From Hoylesella saccharolytica JCM 17484 (GTDB lineage: Bacteria; Bacteroidota; Bacteroidia; Bacteroidales; Bacteroidaceae), in contig NZ_BAKN01000001.1 in NCBI RefSeq assembly GCF_000614205.1, positions 186,001 through 250,000 of the forward strand: a stretch of DNA of 64,000 nt, read 5' to 3'. The position numbers and the translations under genes are program-made. Below are positions 9,373-18,900 of this stretch, piece after piece. How positions within the stretch are numbered: the stretch's first letter is position 1; each line of letters starts with the position of its first letter. The notes under the pieces were generated by a model that was not told the origin of the DNA, did no database searches, and worked only from the letters and a program-made list of their open reading frames with translations.

Positions 9373-9456
9373 CTCTCCCAAATACCAAATTCTAATCCCA
9401 AAAGTCGCCAACCTTCATCTTTATTCATTCATCCTTCATCAAAACAACTAATAAAC
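9373..9456 (-). repeat. Dispersed 84-bp intergenic repeat, copy 2 (inverted)
   Basis: This is the reverse complement of 4189-4272 with few differences. The following bases up to 9733 contain a short inverted repeat (TCTCCCCTT / AAGGGGAGA near 9490-9511) and otherwise nothing recognisable. Confidence 0.75.
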
Positions 9457-9733
9457 TGCGTCAGTTCGGTATAAGTAATCCCCTCTCTTTCTCCCCTTTT
9501 CAAGGGGAGAGGTGTGCTGCATAGCCACTCGAAAGCTTTGTTTGTTCGTGCGTATTGACCCCATAAGAATTGCCTTTTACTTTTTAATCTTTACTTCTTT
9601 TTTCTTCTCTTGCTTCGCTGTAAAACTCCATTCCAAGCCCTATCAATCGTTATTAATTTTCCTTATTCGTGTATTTGAAAAATTGATTTATATCAAGAAA
9701 TGTGCTATAAGTGTAAAATATACGTTGTAAGCT

Positions 9734-9764
9734 ATTGCATATTTGTAAAAAGTACATATCTTTG
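9734..9764 (+). promoter_or_regulatory. Promoter of a putative small RNA
   Basis: ATTG at 9734-9737 and TATCTTTG at 9757-9764 are 19 bp apart. No protein-coding gene follows; a terminator lies only about 60 nt downstream. Confidence 0.65.
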
Positions 9765-9769
9765 CATTG

Positions 9770-9833
9770 TGTTTTTCATGGTATTAGATTTAAGGTTAAC
9801 AAAAGGTTGGGATTCAGCGGAATCCCTTTTTTT
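9770..9833 (+). ncRNA. Putative ~64-nt small RNA
   Basis: A good TAnnTTTG promoter (9757-9764) is followed at short distance by a textbook terminator: GGGATTC (9809-9815), tetraloop AGCG, GAATCCC (9820-9826) and a seven-T run. The 5' part is A/T-rich and contains the near-repeat AAGGTTAAC / AAGGTTGGG. There is no credible ORF. The target and family are unknown to me. Confidence 0.55.
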
Positions 9834-9943
9834 ATGTCCATACCTTACATCTTGTGTGTTTACATCTTAAAATCCATAGGCTTCTTTAATAATTAGAAGT
9901 CTCTTGCATATAATAAAATATCCCCGTGTTACAGATATAAAAA

Positions 9944-9975
9944 TCCCTCAAAAGTGGTGGCTTACTTTTGAGGGA
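9944..9975 (-). terminator. Terminator of the DUF2795 / adenosyltransferase operon
   Basis: TCCCTCAAAAGT and ACTTTTGAGGGA form a perfect 12-bp stem with an 8-nt loop; on the minus strand it is followed by TTTTTATATC. It sits 10 bp beyond the stop codon of the DUF2795 gene. Confidence 0.85.
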
Positions 9976-9985
9976 CTTTTCTTTT

Positions 9986-10207
9986 TTAATATTCGTCTTC
10001 GTTAAACAAGAAATCTTCTTTCGTAGGATAGTCGGGCCAAATGTCTTCAATACTGTCGTAAACATCACCTTCATCCTCTATTTCCTGCAAATTTTCCAAT
10101 ACTTCCAACGGTGCTCCCGAACGTATAGCATAATCAATCAGCTCTTCTTTTGTTGCGGGCCATGGCGCATCTTCTAATTTAGATGCCAGTTCAAGTGTCC
10201 AATACAT
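9986..10207 (-). CDS. DUF2795 domain-containing protein
   Basis: This small acidic protein of 73 residues matches the conserved Bacteroidetes DUF2795 family almost throughout: it begins MYWTLELASKLEDAPWPATK, contains IDYAIRSGAPLEVLENLQE and ends FLFNEDEY. The function of the family is not established. It has its own promoter and lies downstream of the adenosyltransferase on the same strand. Confidence 0.88.
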   Translation of the reverse strand: MYWTLELASKLEDAPWPATKEELIDYAIRSGAPLEVLENLQEIEDEGDVYDSIEDIWPDYPTKEDFLFNEDEY

Positions 10208-10245
10208 AGTCTAAAAGTTTTTCTTATTATTGTCGGTTTTGGTTG

Positions 10246-10275
10246 CAAAAATAATACTTTTTGTGTTATCGGCAA
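10246..10275 (-). promoter_or_regulatory. Promoter for the DUF2795 gene
   Basis: On the minus strand TTG (10275-10273) and TATTTTTG (10253-10246) are 19 bp apart, with the predicted start about 30 nt before the ATG. The -33 box overlaps the end of the adenosyltransferase gene. Confidence 0.5.
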
Positions 10276-10819
10276 CTCTTTTGCCACTTTTTTTCAGTAG
10301 TATTACAATTTAAATTGAGCCTGCGCGACAAGACGAACAGATAATCAGACAATCGATTAATATACTGTAAAATAAGCGGGTCAACGGCAACCTCATCGTT
10401 TAGGGTGATAATTCGACGTTCTGCCCTGCGGCATACGGTCCTGCAAACATGTGCTAAAGCTGCTTCTTTACATCCTCCCGGTAAAATAAACGCTGTTTGT
10501 GTAGGTAACTCGGTCTGCATCTTGTCTATCTCTTTTTCGAGTAAGGCAACCTCTTTTTCCGTTACTTCACCCTCTATTGGCAGGGCGTTTTGTGATAAGT
10601 CGGTGGCTAAATTACAGCCTATGGTGAAGAGCATGTGTTGAATATGCTCCAGCATTTCAGTAGTATCGCTAGTGGGTAAAAGCGCGATAAGAAGCCCCAA
10701 TTGGGAATTCAGTTCGTCCAAAGTGCCGTAGGCTCGATGCGGATGTGTGTTTTGCTTACCCTAAAACCTCCCACCAGACTTGTTGAACCCTTATCGCCGC
10801 CCTTCGTATAGATTTTCAT
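10266..10819 (-). CDS. Cob(I)alamin adenosyltransferase, PduO type, one apparent frameshift
   Basis: The enzyme transfers the adenosyl group of ATP to cob(I)alamin. The N-terminal ATP-binding segment is [18 protein letters not shown], starting at ATG 10819. The main frame resumes with [16 protein letters not shown] and contains the family motif [15 protein letters not shown] and the C-terminal [12 protein letters not shown]. The two parts are in different frames. Restoring one base at about 10732 (GAG-GCC-TAC) gives the expected [12 protein letters not shown] junction and a protein of about 184 residues, the usual length. The break is probably a sequence error. The gene lies 12 bp downstream of the methyltransferase-like gene, on the same strand. 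Confidence 0.88.
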
Positions 10820-10831
10820 TCTCACTCGAAA

Positions 10832-11452
10832 TTAAAAGTTAATGATGTAGTTTTGTTTATGTCGTGCACGATCAAAAAATACAATGCCGCAGTAATACAG
10901 ATCGAAACAGACACCGGTACGCTCGTTCTCCATAACCTGTTTCCAAAATCTACGAGTTGCTGCATTGCGCTTGATACCCTCGATAATCAGCATATTACGC
11001 TCGCCCAGTCGGCCGATAATTTGCTGATAAAAGGCAGAATAGGTGTCTGTAAGCGAGAGATGAACAACAGTAGTGTCGCTTATTGATTTCGTAGAGAAAG
11101 TTTCTGTCGTCTGAAGAAGCTGTACACGGGTTTTGTTACACCCTCTTACGATATACTGTTCATAAGCATTGGTTACCGGTCGAAAGCTTATCCAACTGTC
11201 AGCCTGTGCATAATTAGACAGTCGGAAATAGAGTTTACCCAGTTTTCTGTGCCGTAAAGAGAGGTTGGAATTTTCGTTTTTAAGTTCGTTGTAAGCGTAA
11301 TAGGGATAATGTTCGTTTATCACATAGCGCACAAATGCGTATGCCGAAGGCGATTGTATGCCAAATCCCCGACAATAACCTATACGCATCAGCCAGACAC
11401 AAAGACGCTTTACCCTGTCTGTTTGCTTTGTAAAATGAAACATCCCATCCAT
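10832..11452 (-). CDS. Conserved Bacteroidetes protein, divergent SAM methyltransferase-like
   Basis: The protein has about 206 residues. Its N-terminal GFGIQSPSAYAFVRYVI and C-terminal CFDLYYCGIVFFDRARHKQNYIINF are the conserved ends of a Bacteroidetes family often annotated as class I methyltransferase or O-methyltransferase. The central glycine-rich SAM motif is not obvious here, so catalytic activity is uncertain. The start is unsettled: ATG 11452 (MDGMFHF) and ATG 11443 are both possible. A minus-strand TATCTTTG at 11472-11465 lies just upstream, which argues against any start further out. The gene is probably cotranscribed with the adenosyltransferase. Confidence 0.65.
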   Translation of the reverse strand: MDGMFHFTKQTDRVKRLCVWLMRIGYCRGFGIQSPSAYAFVRYVINEHYPYYAYNELKNENSNLSLRHRKLGKLYFRLSNYAQADSWISFRPVTNAYEQYIVRGCNKTRVQLLQTTETFSTKSISDTTVVHLSLTDTYSAFYQQIIGRLGERNMLIIEGIKRNAATRRFWKQVMENERTGVCFDLYYCGIVFFDRARHKQNYIINF

Positions 11453-11529
11453 TTTGTTTACATGCAAAGATAGTAAAGAAAGGTGAAATTACCTCTTTTG
11501 ACTTTCCCAAAAGAGGGAAGGTGCACGTA

Positions 11530-11589
11530 AAAAGCATAGCTTTTGTGATGGAAAACTTGTGTTTTTACCACCCAAAAGCTATGCTTTTT
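11530..11589. repeat. 22-bp-pitch array of A4-N7-T4 palindromes, locus 2 (three units)
   Basis: Units start at 11530 (AAAAGCATAGCTTTT, a perfect 6-bp inverted repeat), 11552 (AAAACTTGTGTTTTT) and 11574 (AAAAGCTATGCTTTT, also perfect). The spacers are 7 bp. The array lies between the end of susF and the methyltransferase-like gene. Confidence 0.85.
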
Positions 11590-11616
11590 ACCTTTTATGA
11601 TAGGCTGATGATGCCT

Positions 11617-13023
11617 TTATTGATACGAACCTGTGCCGGTGGAGAAGTTAAGGTGAACTTTCTGACCTGCGGTTCCGTTGATGCGAGGTTGGTCGTTTCC
11701 ATTACCGCGGAAATCTATTTGTCCCCCTCCGTTAACGATAAACTCGGTCTTCCACCAATCAAAACCGTCAAGATTGATACACATACGGACCTCTGCATTA
11801 TTAGTAAAAGCAGGTGAAACAAATTCGCCCGTTGCGTCGGAAGGTACACTAAACCGGTGAGCAGGATTGATTGTCCAGTCGTTTCCGGCAGTTCCGCCGA
11901 TGAGATAAATATCGGGCGAGAGGATGTCTACTGTGCGTTGCGTTCCGTTAACCACCTTCAGTAAGTACCATCCTGCGTTAGCAATCTTGATGTTTCCACT
12001 GTTATCGGTTGCGCCCGCACCAGCAACGTCGTTGATAGTAGCCTGTGAACCGAAGTCGTTACCCCATCCGGCTTGTGGCGCAAACTTAAATTCTTCGCCA
12101 GCATGAAGGTAGATAATCGTCCAGAAAGTGGGTGAAGGAGAGAGCTGACTGATAGTGCCGTGAACCGGAACCATTGGTTTCCACGTTCCGCCCCAACCAT
12201 ATTCGCTGCCTGTAAGAAATAGTTCGGCATCGTTTAAGGTGGTTAGGGTGTAGGTCTGTGCCAGCATATCAAAGTCTAGCTTATAATATTTTACGCCGGC
12301 AACCGTCGTTATTTTAATTGCCTCGCCCTCGTTATTATAAGCAAATTTGCCTGCGGCATTATCTTTGGTCGCCGTGATACAGTGGTCTTCTTTACCCAAA
12401 GCAGATGCCGGTGTGAGCTTAAATTGAAGTCCGGTTCCCACCTGTGCTGCTGTCAGCGTTATGCTGAAAGCAGGGTTGAGATAAGGATCGCCGCCGTTGT
12501 TTTTTACCCCGTAGGTCTTATCATTATAGTTCCAAGCATTGATAGAACCCGTAAGGTAATACGTTTCGTCGATTTGCGGACCGTTGGGCGTGGCTTTAAC
12601 GCTAACATTGCCTTCATTTTTGATACTTTGTCCGTTAATTTTGGTGTACGCTGTAACCGTTATTGGCACCTCGCGTTGGGTGGGACGGCTGGTGTAAAGC
12701 GCATTAACGGCTGTTATCAAGTCGCTTGTTTTTACGCGCCCTGCAGCGTCGGCAGGTAGCGTTCGGGCTGCACTTTTATCTGTATTGAACAGTTTTGCCG
12801 AGTAACTGTTTACTGCGTTGGCTGCGCTTTCCACTTTTGGTACAAAAAGTTGAATCGAGTCTGCAGTTACATTTGCCAAGTTGATGTCGGGTGCTTGTGT
12901 AAGCGAAAGGGTCACAGAGGCCGCATCTTCGCTGGCTGATTGTGGTTGAGCCCAGTCGGTATAATCGTCAGAACAAGCCGTTATCAGTAAAGCAGCACTG
13001 ATAGTATATAAAAATTTCTTCAT
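11617..13023 (-). CDS. SusF-like starch-binding outer-membrane lipoprotein
   Basis: The ATG at 13023 gives MKKFLYTISAALLITAC, a lipoprotein signal with lipobox ITAC; the longer frame to 13110 has no signal at its start. The product has 468 residues. After an N-terminal Ig-like region come successive SusE/SusF-type modules, recognisable from the repeated openings YYLTGSINAWNY, LFLTGSEYGWGG and IYLIGGTAGNDW, about 100 residues apart. These modules bind starch in the family. It is the last gene of susCDEF, 61 bp after susE. No glycoside hydrolase follows. Confidence 0.85.
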   Translation of the reverse strand: MKKFLYTISAALLITACSDDYTDWAQPQSASEDAASVTLSLTQAPDINLANVTADSIQLFVPKVESAANAVNSYSAKLFNTDKSAARTLPADAAGRVKTSDLITAVNALYTSRPTQREVPITVTAYTKINGQSIKNEGNVSVKATPNGPQIDETYYLTGSINAWNYNDKTYGVKNNGGDPYLNPAFSITLTAAQVGTGLQFKLTPASALGKEDHCITATKDNAAGKFAYNNEGEAIKITTVAGVKYYKLDFDMLAQTYTLTTLNDAELFLTGSEYGWGGTWKPMVPVHGTISQLSPSPTFWTIIYLHAGEEFKFAPQAGWGNDFGSQATINDVAGAGATDNSGNIKIANAGWYLLKVVNGTQRTVDILSPDIYLIGGTAGNDWTINPAHRFSVPSDATGEFVSPAFTNNAEVRMCINLDGFDWWKTEFIVNGGGQIDFRGNGNDQPRINGTAGQKVHLNFSTGTGSYQ

Positions 13024-13084
13024 TGTTGTGTGTAAATTGTGGAGAAACGGTGTGTAAAATACACCGCCTCTCCTGTTAATTTGA

Positions 13085-14314
13085 CTATTGAGCAACAAAG
13101 CTATACGCACCGAGAATATCGTTGAAGTATACTTTGTATGTACCTTTCTTGTACGGAATGTTGGCTCCGCCGGCTATACCTGTACCGTAAGGGAAGCCTT
13201 CTCCACCCCAGTTGACAGCCCAAGAACCGTTGGCAAACTTCATTCCTTCAGGGTCTTTGAGTGCCGAATTGGCGTCTGCGGGGAAAGAAACACTTGTTGT
13301 CCAGTCGTGATTTTCTACCGTTGTGTTGATGGCAGTCATAGCGTTCTGGGTCTCTTTCCAACCCTGATAAGTACCCGGCATGGTGATGGTAGTGTATGTA
13401 TGCACCGTTCCGGTATGCGGTTGGATGGTACATTTCATTGTAGCAGTGTTGAGTGAGATGTGATAATAACCCGCCGTTGCAACGGTGATGTTCTTCCAAT
13501 CGCCGCTCTTTTCGCCATTTCTGACTGTTGTTTCAAGCGGTTTGCCGTCTACACCGCAGATGGCATGCTCCCAGTCGCCTAAGGTCTTGAGAATTTTAAA
13601 TTCGGCTCCGGCAGGGAAATAACCGATATATTCGATATCTCCTGTACCTGTTTTCTTGTCGTAAGTGTTACCTGTGATGGCATACATGGGGATAACAGAC
13701 ACGCCCAAACCATCTGCCGAATTAGCCCATAAACCATCGCCGATGCTGCTACCGATGAGATACCAGATAATTGGAGCGGCATCTTTGAGCTCAATATAAT
13801 AAGGAGCCACCTTTATTTGCACGTGGTTAGAGTACACGGTATCTACATTTGTGTATATCGCTTTTGTGCGTACATACACCGTTTGATGAGCAGGTACAGC
13901 ATCTTCAGCCCAATGTGCGAGCTGTTGCAACGCTTTAGCGAAGTCGACGGCATTGGCGTTGGCCTCGCAAAGGTTGTAAATAGATGTCAGTTCGTTATAA
14001 TCAGCCACCTTTGTTCCTGATTTATCTGCCTCAGCTTCATCTACCGATGTGGTGAAATTACCCGTGAGCGAAACCTGCAATTGATAATCTACCTTTGCCG
14101 GAAAACCGAATTCGGGTTGAGACCAAGTGAAATGTAGCGTATTGGATGTGGCCAAATCAATCTCGGATGTAGCGTATGCCGGCGTGTTCATAGTGAATGA
14201 TGTCGGACGCTGAATGGTGGGATTAGAGTCTCTGTCGTCTGCACATGAGGCCCATAACGACAGGCCGCATATCAGCAATAAGGCAGACTTTATCATTGTT
14301 TTCATATTCTTCAT
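13085..14314 (-). CDS. SusE-like outer-membrane lipoprotein
   Basis: The 409-residue product has a lipoprotein signal ending LSLWASC and the SusE N-terminal domain: NPTIQRPTSFTMNTPA, then a long SNTLHFTWSQPEFGFPAKVDY strand region (shown here in part) and YQLQVSL. Two C-terminal binding modules follow (WYLIGSSIGDGLW; TMPGTYQGWKE). In the Bacteroides model SusE limits and holds malto-oligosaccharides at the surface. It lies between susD (57 bp upstream) and susF. ATG 14305 is an alternative start. Confidence 0.83.
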   Translation of the reverse strand: MKNMKTMIKSALLLICGLSLWASCADDRDSNPTIQRPTSFTMNTPAYATSEIDLATSNTLHFTWSQPEFGFPAKVDYQLQVSLTGNFTTSVDEAEADKSGTKVADYNELTSIYNLCEANANAVDFAKALQQLAHWAEDAVPAHQTVYVRTKAIYTNVDTVYSNHVQIKVAPYYIELKDAAPIIWYLIGSSIGDGLWANSADGLGVSVIPMYAITGNTYDKKTGTGDIEYIGYFPAGAEFKILKTLGDWEHAICGVDGKPLETTVRNGEKSGDWKNITVATAGYYHISLNTATMKCTIQPHTGTVHTYTTITMPGTYQGWKETQNAMTAINTTVENHDWTTSVSFPADANSALKDPEGMKFANGSWAVNWGGEGFPYGTGIAGGANIPYKKGTYKVYFNDILGAYSFVAQ

Positions 14315-14371
14315 AAATTAATAACTTTGAATGAATCAAGAATGTATTCTGAAAATCGAATCGGAAAGACA

Positions 14372-15970
14372 TTAACTGCCATAGCCGGGATTTTGCTTTA
14401 AGTTCTCGTTGACAGAGAGGTCGCTTGCCGGAAGGGGAAAGATGTTGCGACGTTTGTCAAAGTTACGTCCGTTGGCAGTGCCGCCTTTCCATGTCCAGAG
14501 ATAATCTGTTTCTCCGCCGAACTTGTCGTAACGGATGAGGTCTGTGCGTCGTTGTCCCTCGAAATAAAATTCGCGAGCGCGTTCATCAAGGATGTCATTG
14601 AGCGAATAACCTGCTTTGTTGACAGCATGTGAACGTGTTCTGAGTCTATTCAGGTAGGCTATACCCTCAGCAGTTGCTCTGCCTCCGTTCAGTCGGGCTG
14701 TAGCTTCTGCATAGGTGAGGTAGGCCTCTGCTGTGCGGAAAAAGAAGAAATCGGCATCCGAAAAACCTGTGTCTGTACCGTTTGAGCCATCACTTTTGAT
14801 ATTGGTAAACTTGGTAACAGAGAAGCCTTTCTTAAAATCTTTTACCTGATCGGTGGTTTCTATCTCTAAGGTTCGGTCTTTACTCCAGAACAAAGCACGG
14901 TCATCTTTGGCTGCAGCAATAAGATCTGCAGGCTCGCCTACAGGTGCGTCATTGTTTGGGAAGAACTTTTGTATCAGTTCTTTGCGTGCCCGATTACCTC
15001 CCCAAGCAGCGTTCAGACCGTTCGATTTCATATCTGAGGTATGCGTAGAAGCCGTAAGGAAGGTGGTGCAACCGTACGCTGCGGTTCTGTTTCCCTGCTG
15101 TAACACGGGGAAGATGGCCTCGACAGAGGCTCCGCTTTCGCCGTTATCGCCCATAAAAAGCTTTTGATAGGCACTGTAATTGCCTGTTGCCTGGGTGTAC
15201 AGTTGATAAGGAGAGTCGATAACTTTTTTAGCATATTCGGCTGCTTTAGCCCATTGTGCAGTACCCGTATAAACTTCTGCATTGAGGTATAAACGCGATA
15301 ACAGCATCCAAGCGGCTGCTTTATCAACACGTCCATAACCTGCATCGGTAGACTTCTTTACAGAGGGTTGAGACATCAAAGGCTCAATTTCGAGCAGCTC
15401 TTTTTCCAACCAAGCGTACACCTGTGCTTGTGTTTCCTGCACTGGCTTTTCGTTGGATATCATCGTTGGAACGGGAATATTACCGAAAGCATCCATTGCC
15501 AAGTAGAACTGAAGTGCACGAATAAAACGGATTTCGGCCGTTCGTGTGGCGTCGATATCTGCTGCTACAGTAAGGTATTGATTGCAAACGGAGATACCCG
15601 AATACAACCGATTGTAGTAAATAGCAAGGAAAGCGTTGCTTGCCCCCTGCTCATTGGTGTTCATAGTGGTAACACCCGGATCGGTCCATGCACAGATAGC
15701 TTCGTCGGTTGTCAATTCGTTGGCATTGAATAACTCACGCACCAATCCGGTCGTACCAGGGTCGTCAGCAGCGATATTGGCTTTTCCCGGTCCCTCAACG
15801 CCCTCTAATGCGAAGTTGGCATAACACATATTGAAAAGCGCTTCGGGGTCTAAGTCCATATTCTTGTTGGGATCAATAGGTGTAACATCTAAGTCCCCGA
15901 TACAGGAAGAGAAGCCCATTGACAACAGTAATACCGCTGAAGGGATTATGTTTTTGATATATCTTTTCAT
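14372..15970 (-). CDS. susD: SusD, starch/maltodextrin-type SusC partner lipoprotein
   Basis: The 532-residue lipoprotein has signal and lipobox LLSMGFSSC. The region ELFNANELTTDEAICAWTDPG is characteristic of the starch-type SusD clade rather than RagB proteins in general. The C-terminal signatures are present: TAEAYLTYAEATARLNGG, ILDERAREFYFEGQRRTDLIR and NIFPLPASDL...NLKQNPGYG. It caps the SusC transporter and binds malto-oligosaccharide helices. It follows susC by 19 bp and precedes susE by 57 bp. Confidence 0.92.
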   Translation of the reverse strand: MKRYIKNIIPSAVLLLSMGFSSCIGDLDVTPIDPNKNMDLDPEALFNMCYANFALEGVEGPGKANIAADDPGTTGLVRELFNANELTTDEAICAWTDPGVTTMNTNEQGASNAFLAIYYNRLYSGISVCNQYLTVAADIDATRTAEIRFIRALQFYLAMDAFGNIPVPTMISNEKPVQETQAQVYAWLEKELLEIEPLMSQPSVKKSTDAGYGRVDKAAAWMLLSRLYLNAEVYTGTAQWAKAAEYAKKVIDSPYQLYTQATGNYSAYQKLFMGDNGESGASVEAIFPVLQQGNRTAAYGCTTFLTASTHTSDMKSNGLNAAWGGNRARKELIQKFFPNNDAPVGEPADLIAAAKDDRALFWSKDRTLEIETTDQVKDFKKGFSVTKFTNIKSDGSNGTDTGFSDADFFFFRTAEAYLTYAEATARLNGGRATAEGIAYLNRLRTRSHAVNKAGYSLNDILDERAREFYFEGQRRTDLIRYDKFGGETDYLWTWKGGTANGRNFDKRRNIFPLPASDLSVNENLKQNPGYGS

Positions 15971-15989
15971 TTTTTAGTCATTAGAATTG

Positions 15990-18900
15990 TTAGAAATTCA
16001 AGCTTAAACCTAAGATAAAGGAGATAGGCCGTGGGTAAAGTTCATAGTCGAGACCACTGAAAACCTCGGGGTCGAGACCTTTATATTTGGTAATTGTGAA
16101 CACGTTGGACGCTGTTGCATACACTCGTCCGTTAAGTCCGTGCCATCCATTGGTTTTGAAAAGCTTGTCGAAACTGTAACCCAACGTAATGTTATCACAC
16201 TTCAAGAAAGAAGCGTTGTGTACGAAATAGTCGCTTTGTACCCAGTTGCTGGTCTGCCAATTGAGGTCGAGTACCGATTTGGGACGTTGCTCCAAGAAAC
16301 CTGAAGGAGCCCAAAGCTGACTCATATTGCTGCGACTTGCCTCGACATCGTTATAGACATAGTTGCCTATGCTGGCACGAAACGCCATACCCAAGTCCCA
16401 TTTTTTGTATTCCAAACGCGAAGAAAGTCCCATCGTAACGGGTGCTGCTGCCTGCTTGTAAAAGTAGCGATCATCGTCTGTAATGGCACCATCGCCATTG
16501 CGATCGACGATGGCTCCCTCGATGGCACGCCCATTTTGATCGTATGCTTGTTGGTAAACCCAGAACGATGTAGAGGGATGACCTACTGCATAAGCAAAGA
16601 TTTTCTTACCTATACTGCTGTTCAGTGATTTTCCATTTTCAATCGGTTTCGAGTTGGCTCCAGTCAGTTCGGTAATCTGATTGTGGTTATAAGTAATGTT
16701 ATAATCCAGTGTCCAGTACCAATCTTTCGACTGAATGGCCTTCCAACTCAGTGTTGCTTCGATACCAGTATTCTCTAACGAGCCGATATTGGTCATCACT
16801 TTATTGTCGAAATTGGTACCTGCTGCAACCGGAGAATAATTCAACAAGTCGGTGGTTTTGCGATAATACCAGTCGATACTTCCGCTAACACGTTGGTTAA
16901 GGATGCCCCAGTCGAGCCCGATGTTGTAAGTTGTGGTTGTTTCCCACTTCAAGTTGGCATCATAAGCTTGCGGTGTATACAGTCGTCCGATACCTAAGAG
17001 GGGGTAAAACGATTGCGTTCCGGTGTTAGAATTATACACTGCGAAATAGTTATAATCGCCAATGCTCTCTTGTGTACCATTACCTTCCTGTTGTCCGGTC
17101 ATTCCCCAGCCCAGTCTTAACTTCATATCAGAGAGCCAGTTTACATCTTTCAATGCCTTTTCGTCTTTCATTCGCCATGCAAAAGCAAACGAAGGGAACC
17201 ATGCCCAATGCTGTTTGAAGCGCGAAGAACCATCGTCACGCACTGTGGCTGTAAAGAAGTAGCGGTTTAAGAACGTATAGTTGGCACGACCGAAGAACGA
17301 AACCAAGTAGTTTTCAGTCTTTGTATAGAAGGGTGTATGATCGGTTTCCTGTCCCGGTTTTACCGAACTTGTAGACTGATAATAGCCAAAATAGTCTTTG
17401 TGTTCATCGCGCCAGAAGTGTTGCCACTCGTAACCAGCCATCAAATCGAAGTGATGTTTGTCGTTAAAATCTTTGAAGTACTGCGCATACATACTTAAAG
17501 AAAGGTTTCTTTTCAGTTTTTCGGTAGCGCCGTAGCTGCCATAATAGAAGTTTTCTGACGATATTGGAGGAACACTTTTATTTTGTTTTCCTTTCGAAAC
17601 ATCGGCTCCAAGAGTTAGGTGTAAGCGTAAATCTTCAAAGCCATGCACCTTATAATCAATATCTGCGCTACCTACAAACGACCGGCTGTAAGCCTTTTCG
17701 TGATGCAAGTTAAGCATGGCAACGGGGTTGTTGGGTGCCAAATTATTGAAAGCAGTAGGGAAATGTGTGTCTATATCCGTAATACCGCCGATGGTTTTCC
17801 ATTGAAAATAACCGCCGTAATGCTTTTTTGCGTCGTCCGAATCATCATAAATGCTCTGCGTAGGATCAAATCTAAACGCATCGTTTATCGCAGCTAAGTT
17901 GGGGAAATGGCTCTCTGCATACATTCCTTTTGCATTGAGATTCATCGTGAGATGATCGTCGAAGAACGACGGATTTAAGTTAACAGCCGCCGTATAACGC
18001 TTAAAGTCGGAGGTTTTAAGAATACCCTCTTGCCCTGTATAGCCTATTGATACGCGGTAAGGAACATTTTTTACAGCCCCTTGCAGTGCAACGTTGTGAT
18101 CGTGACTGATGGCTGTGCGATAAATTTCTTTTTGCCAATCGGTGTTCGAAGTACCTAAAGCTTTGGCCGCATCGCTGCCTGCACCATACTTGTTGATAAT
18201 AAATTCGCGGTATTCGTCGCCATTCATTAGCTTCAACGATTTACTCTTTTCGCTCACAGTAAGACTTCCGTTGTAGCTCACCTGCGGTGCCATACCCTTA
18301 CGTCCTTTCTTTGTTGTGATGATGATAACACCGTTAGAGCCACGCGAACCATAGATGGCAGTGGCCGATGCATCTTTTAATACGTTGAACGACTCGATGT
18401 CTTGGGGGTTCACCATTGAAAGCGGATTGGCCAATCCTTGAACTCCATTGTTATCCATGGCTATACCATCAATAACGATTAATGGGTTGTTAGAGGCATT
18501 AAGCGATGAACCGCCACGTATTCGGATGTTTGCGCCGGCACCTGGAGCACCGCCGTCTGATGTGATATTTACACCTGCCACCTTACCCGAAAGCATATCT
18601 TGCGGGTTCACCACAAGTCCTTTATTCTTCGAATCGGGCTTTAAGGCAGCCACCGAACCGGTTAAATCGCTCTTCTTTACTACGCCGTAACCGATGACAA
18701 CCACCTCATTGAGGGCTTTTCCTGCGTCATCTTTCAGCGTTACATCCACATTCGGGCTTGCCGCTACTTTGGCATCACTGTATCCTATATAAGATATGGT
18801 GATGGTTGCACCGGTTTGTACCTGAATAACAAAATTTCCATCAAGGTCTGTTATCACCCCGCCTGTTTGGCCGGCAACACGAACAGTGGCGCCAATAACG

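Noticed and set aside
9512-9730. 72-codon plus-strand ORF
   Set aside because: It starts with a non-ATG codon, has low-complexity hydrophobic sequence and no promoter or relative that I recognise.
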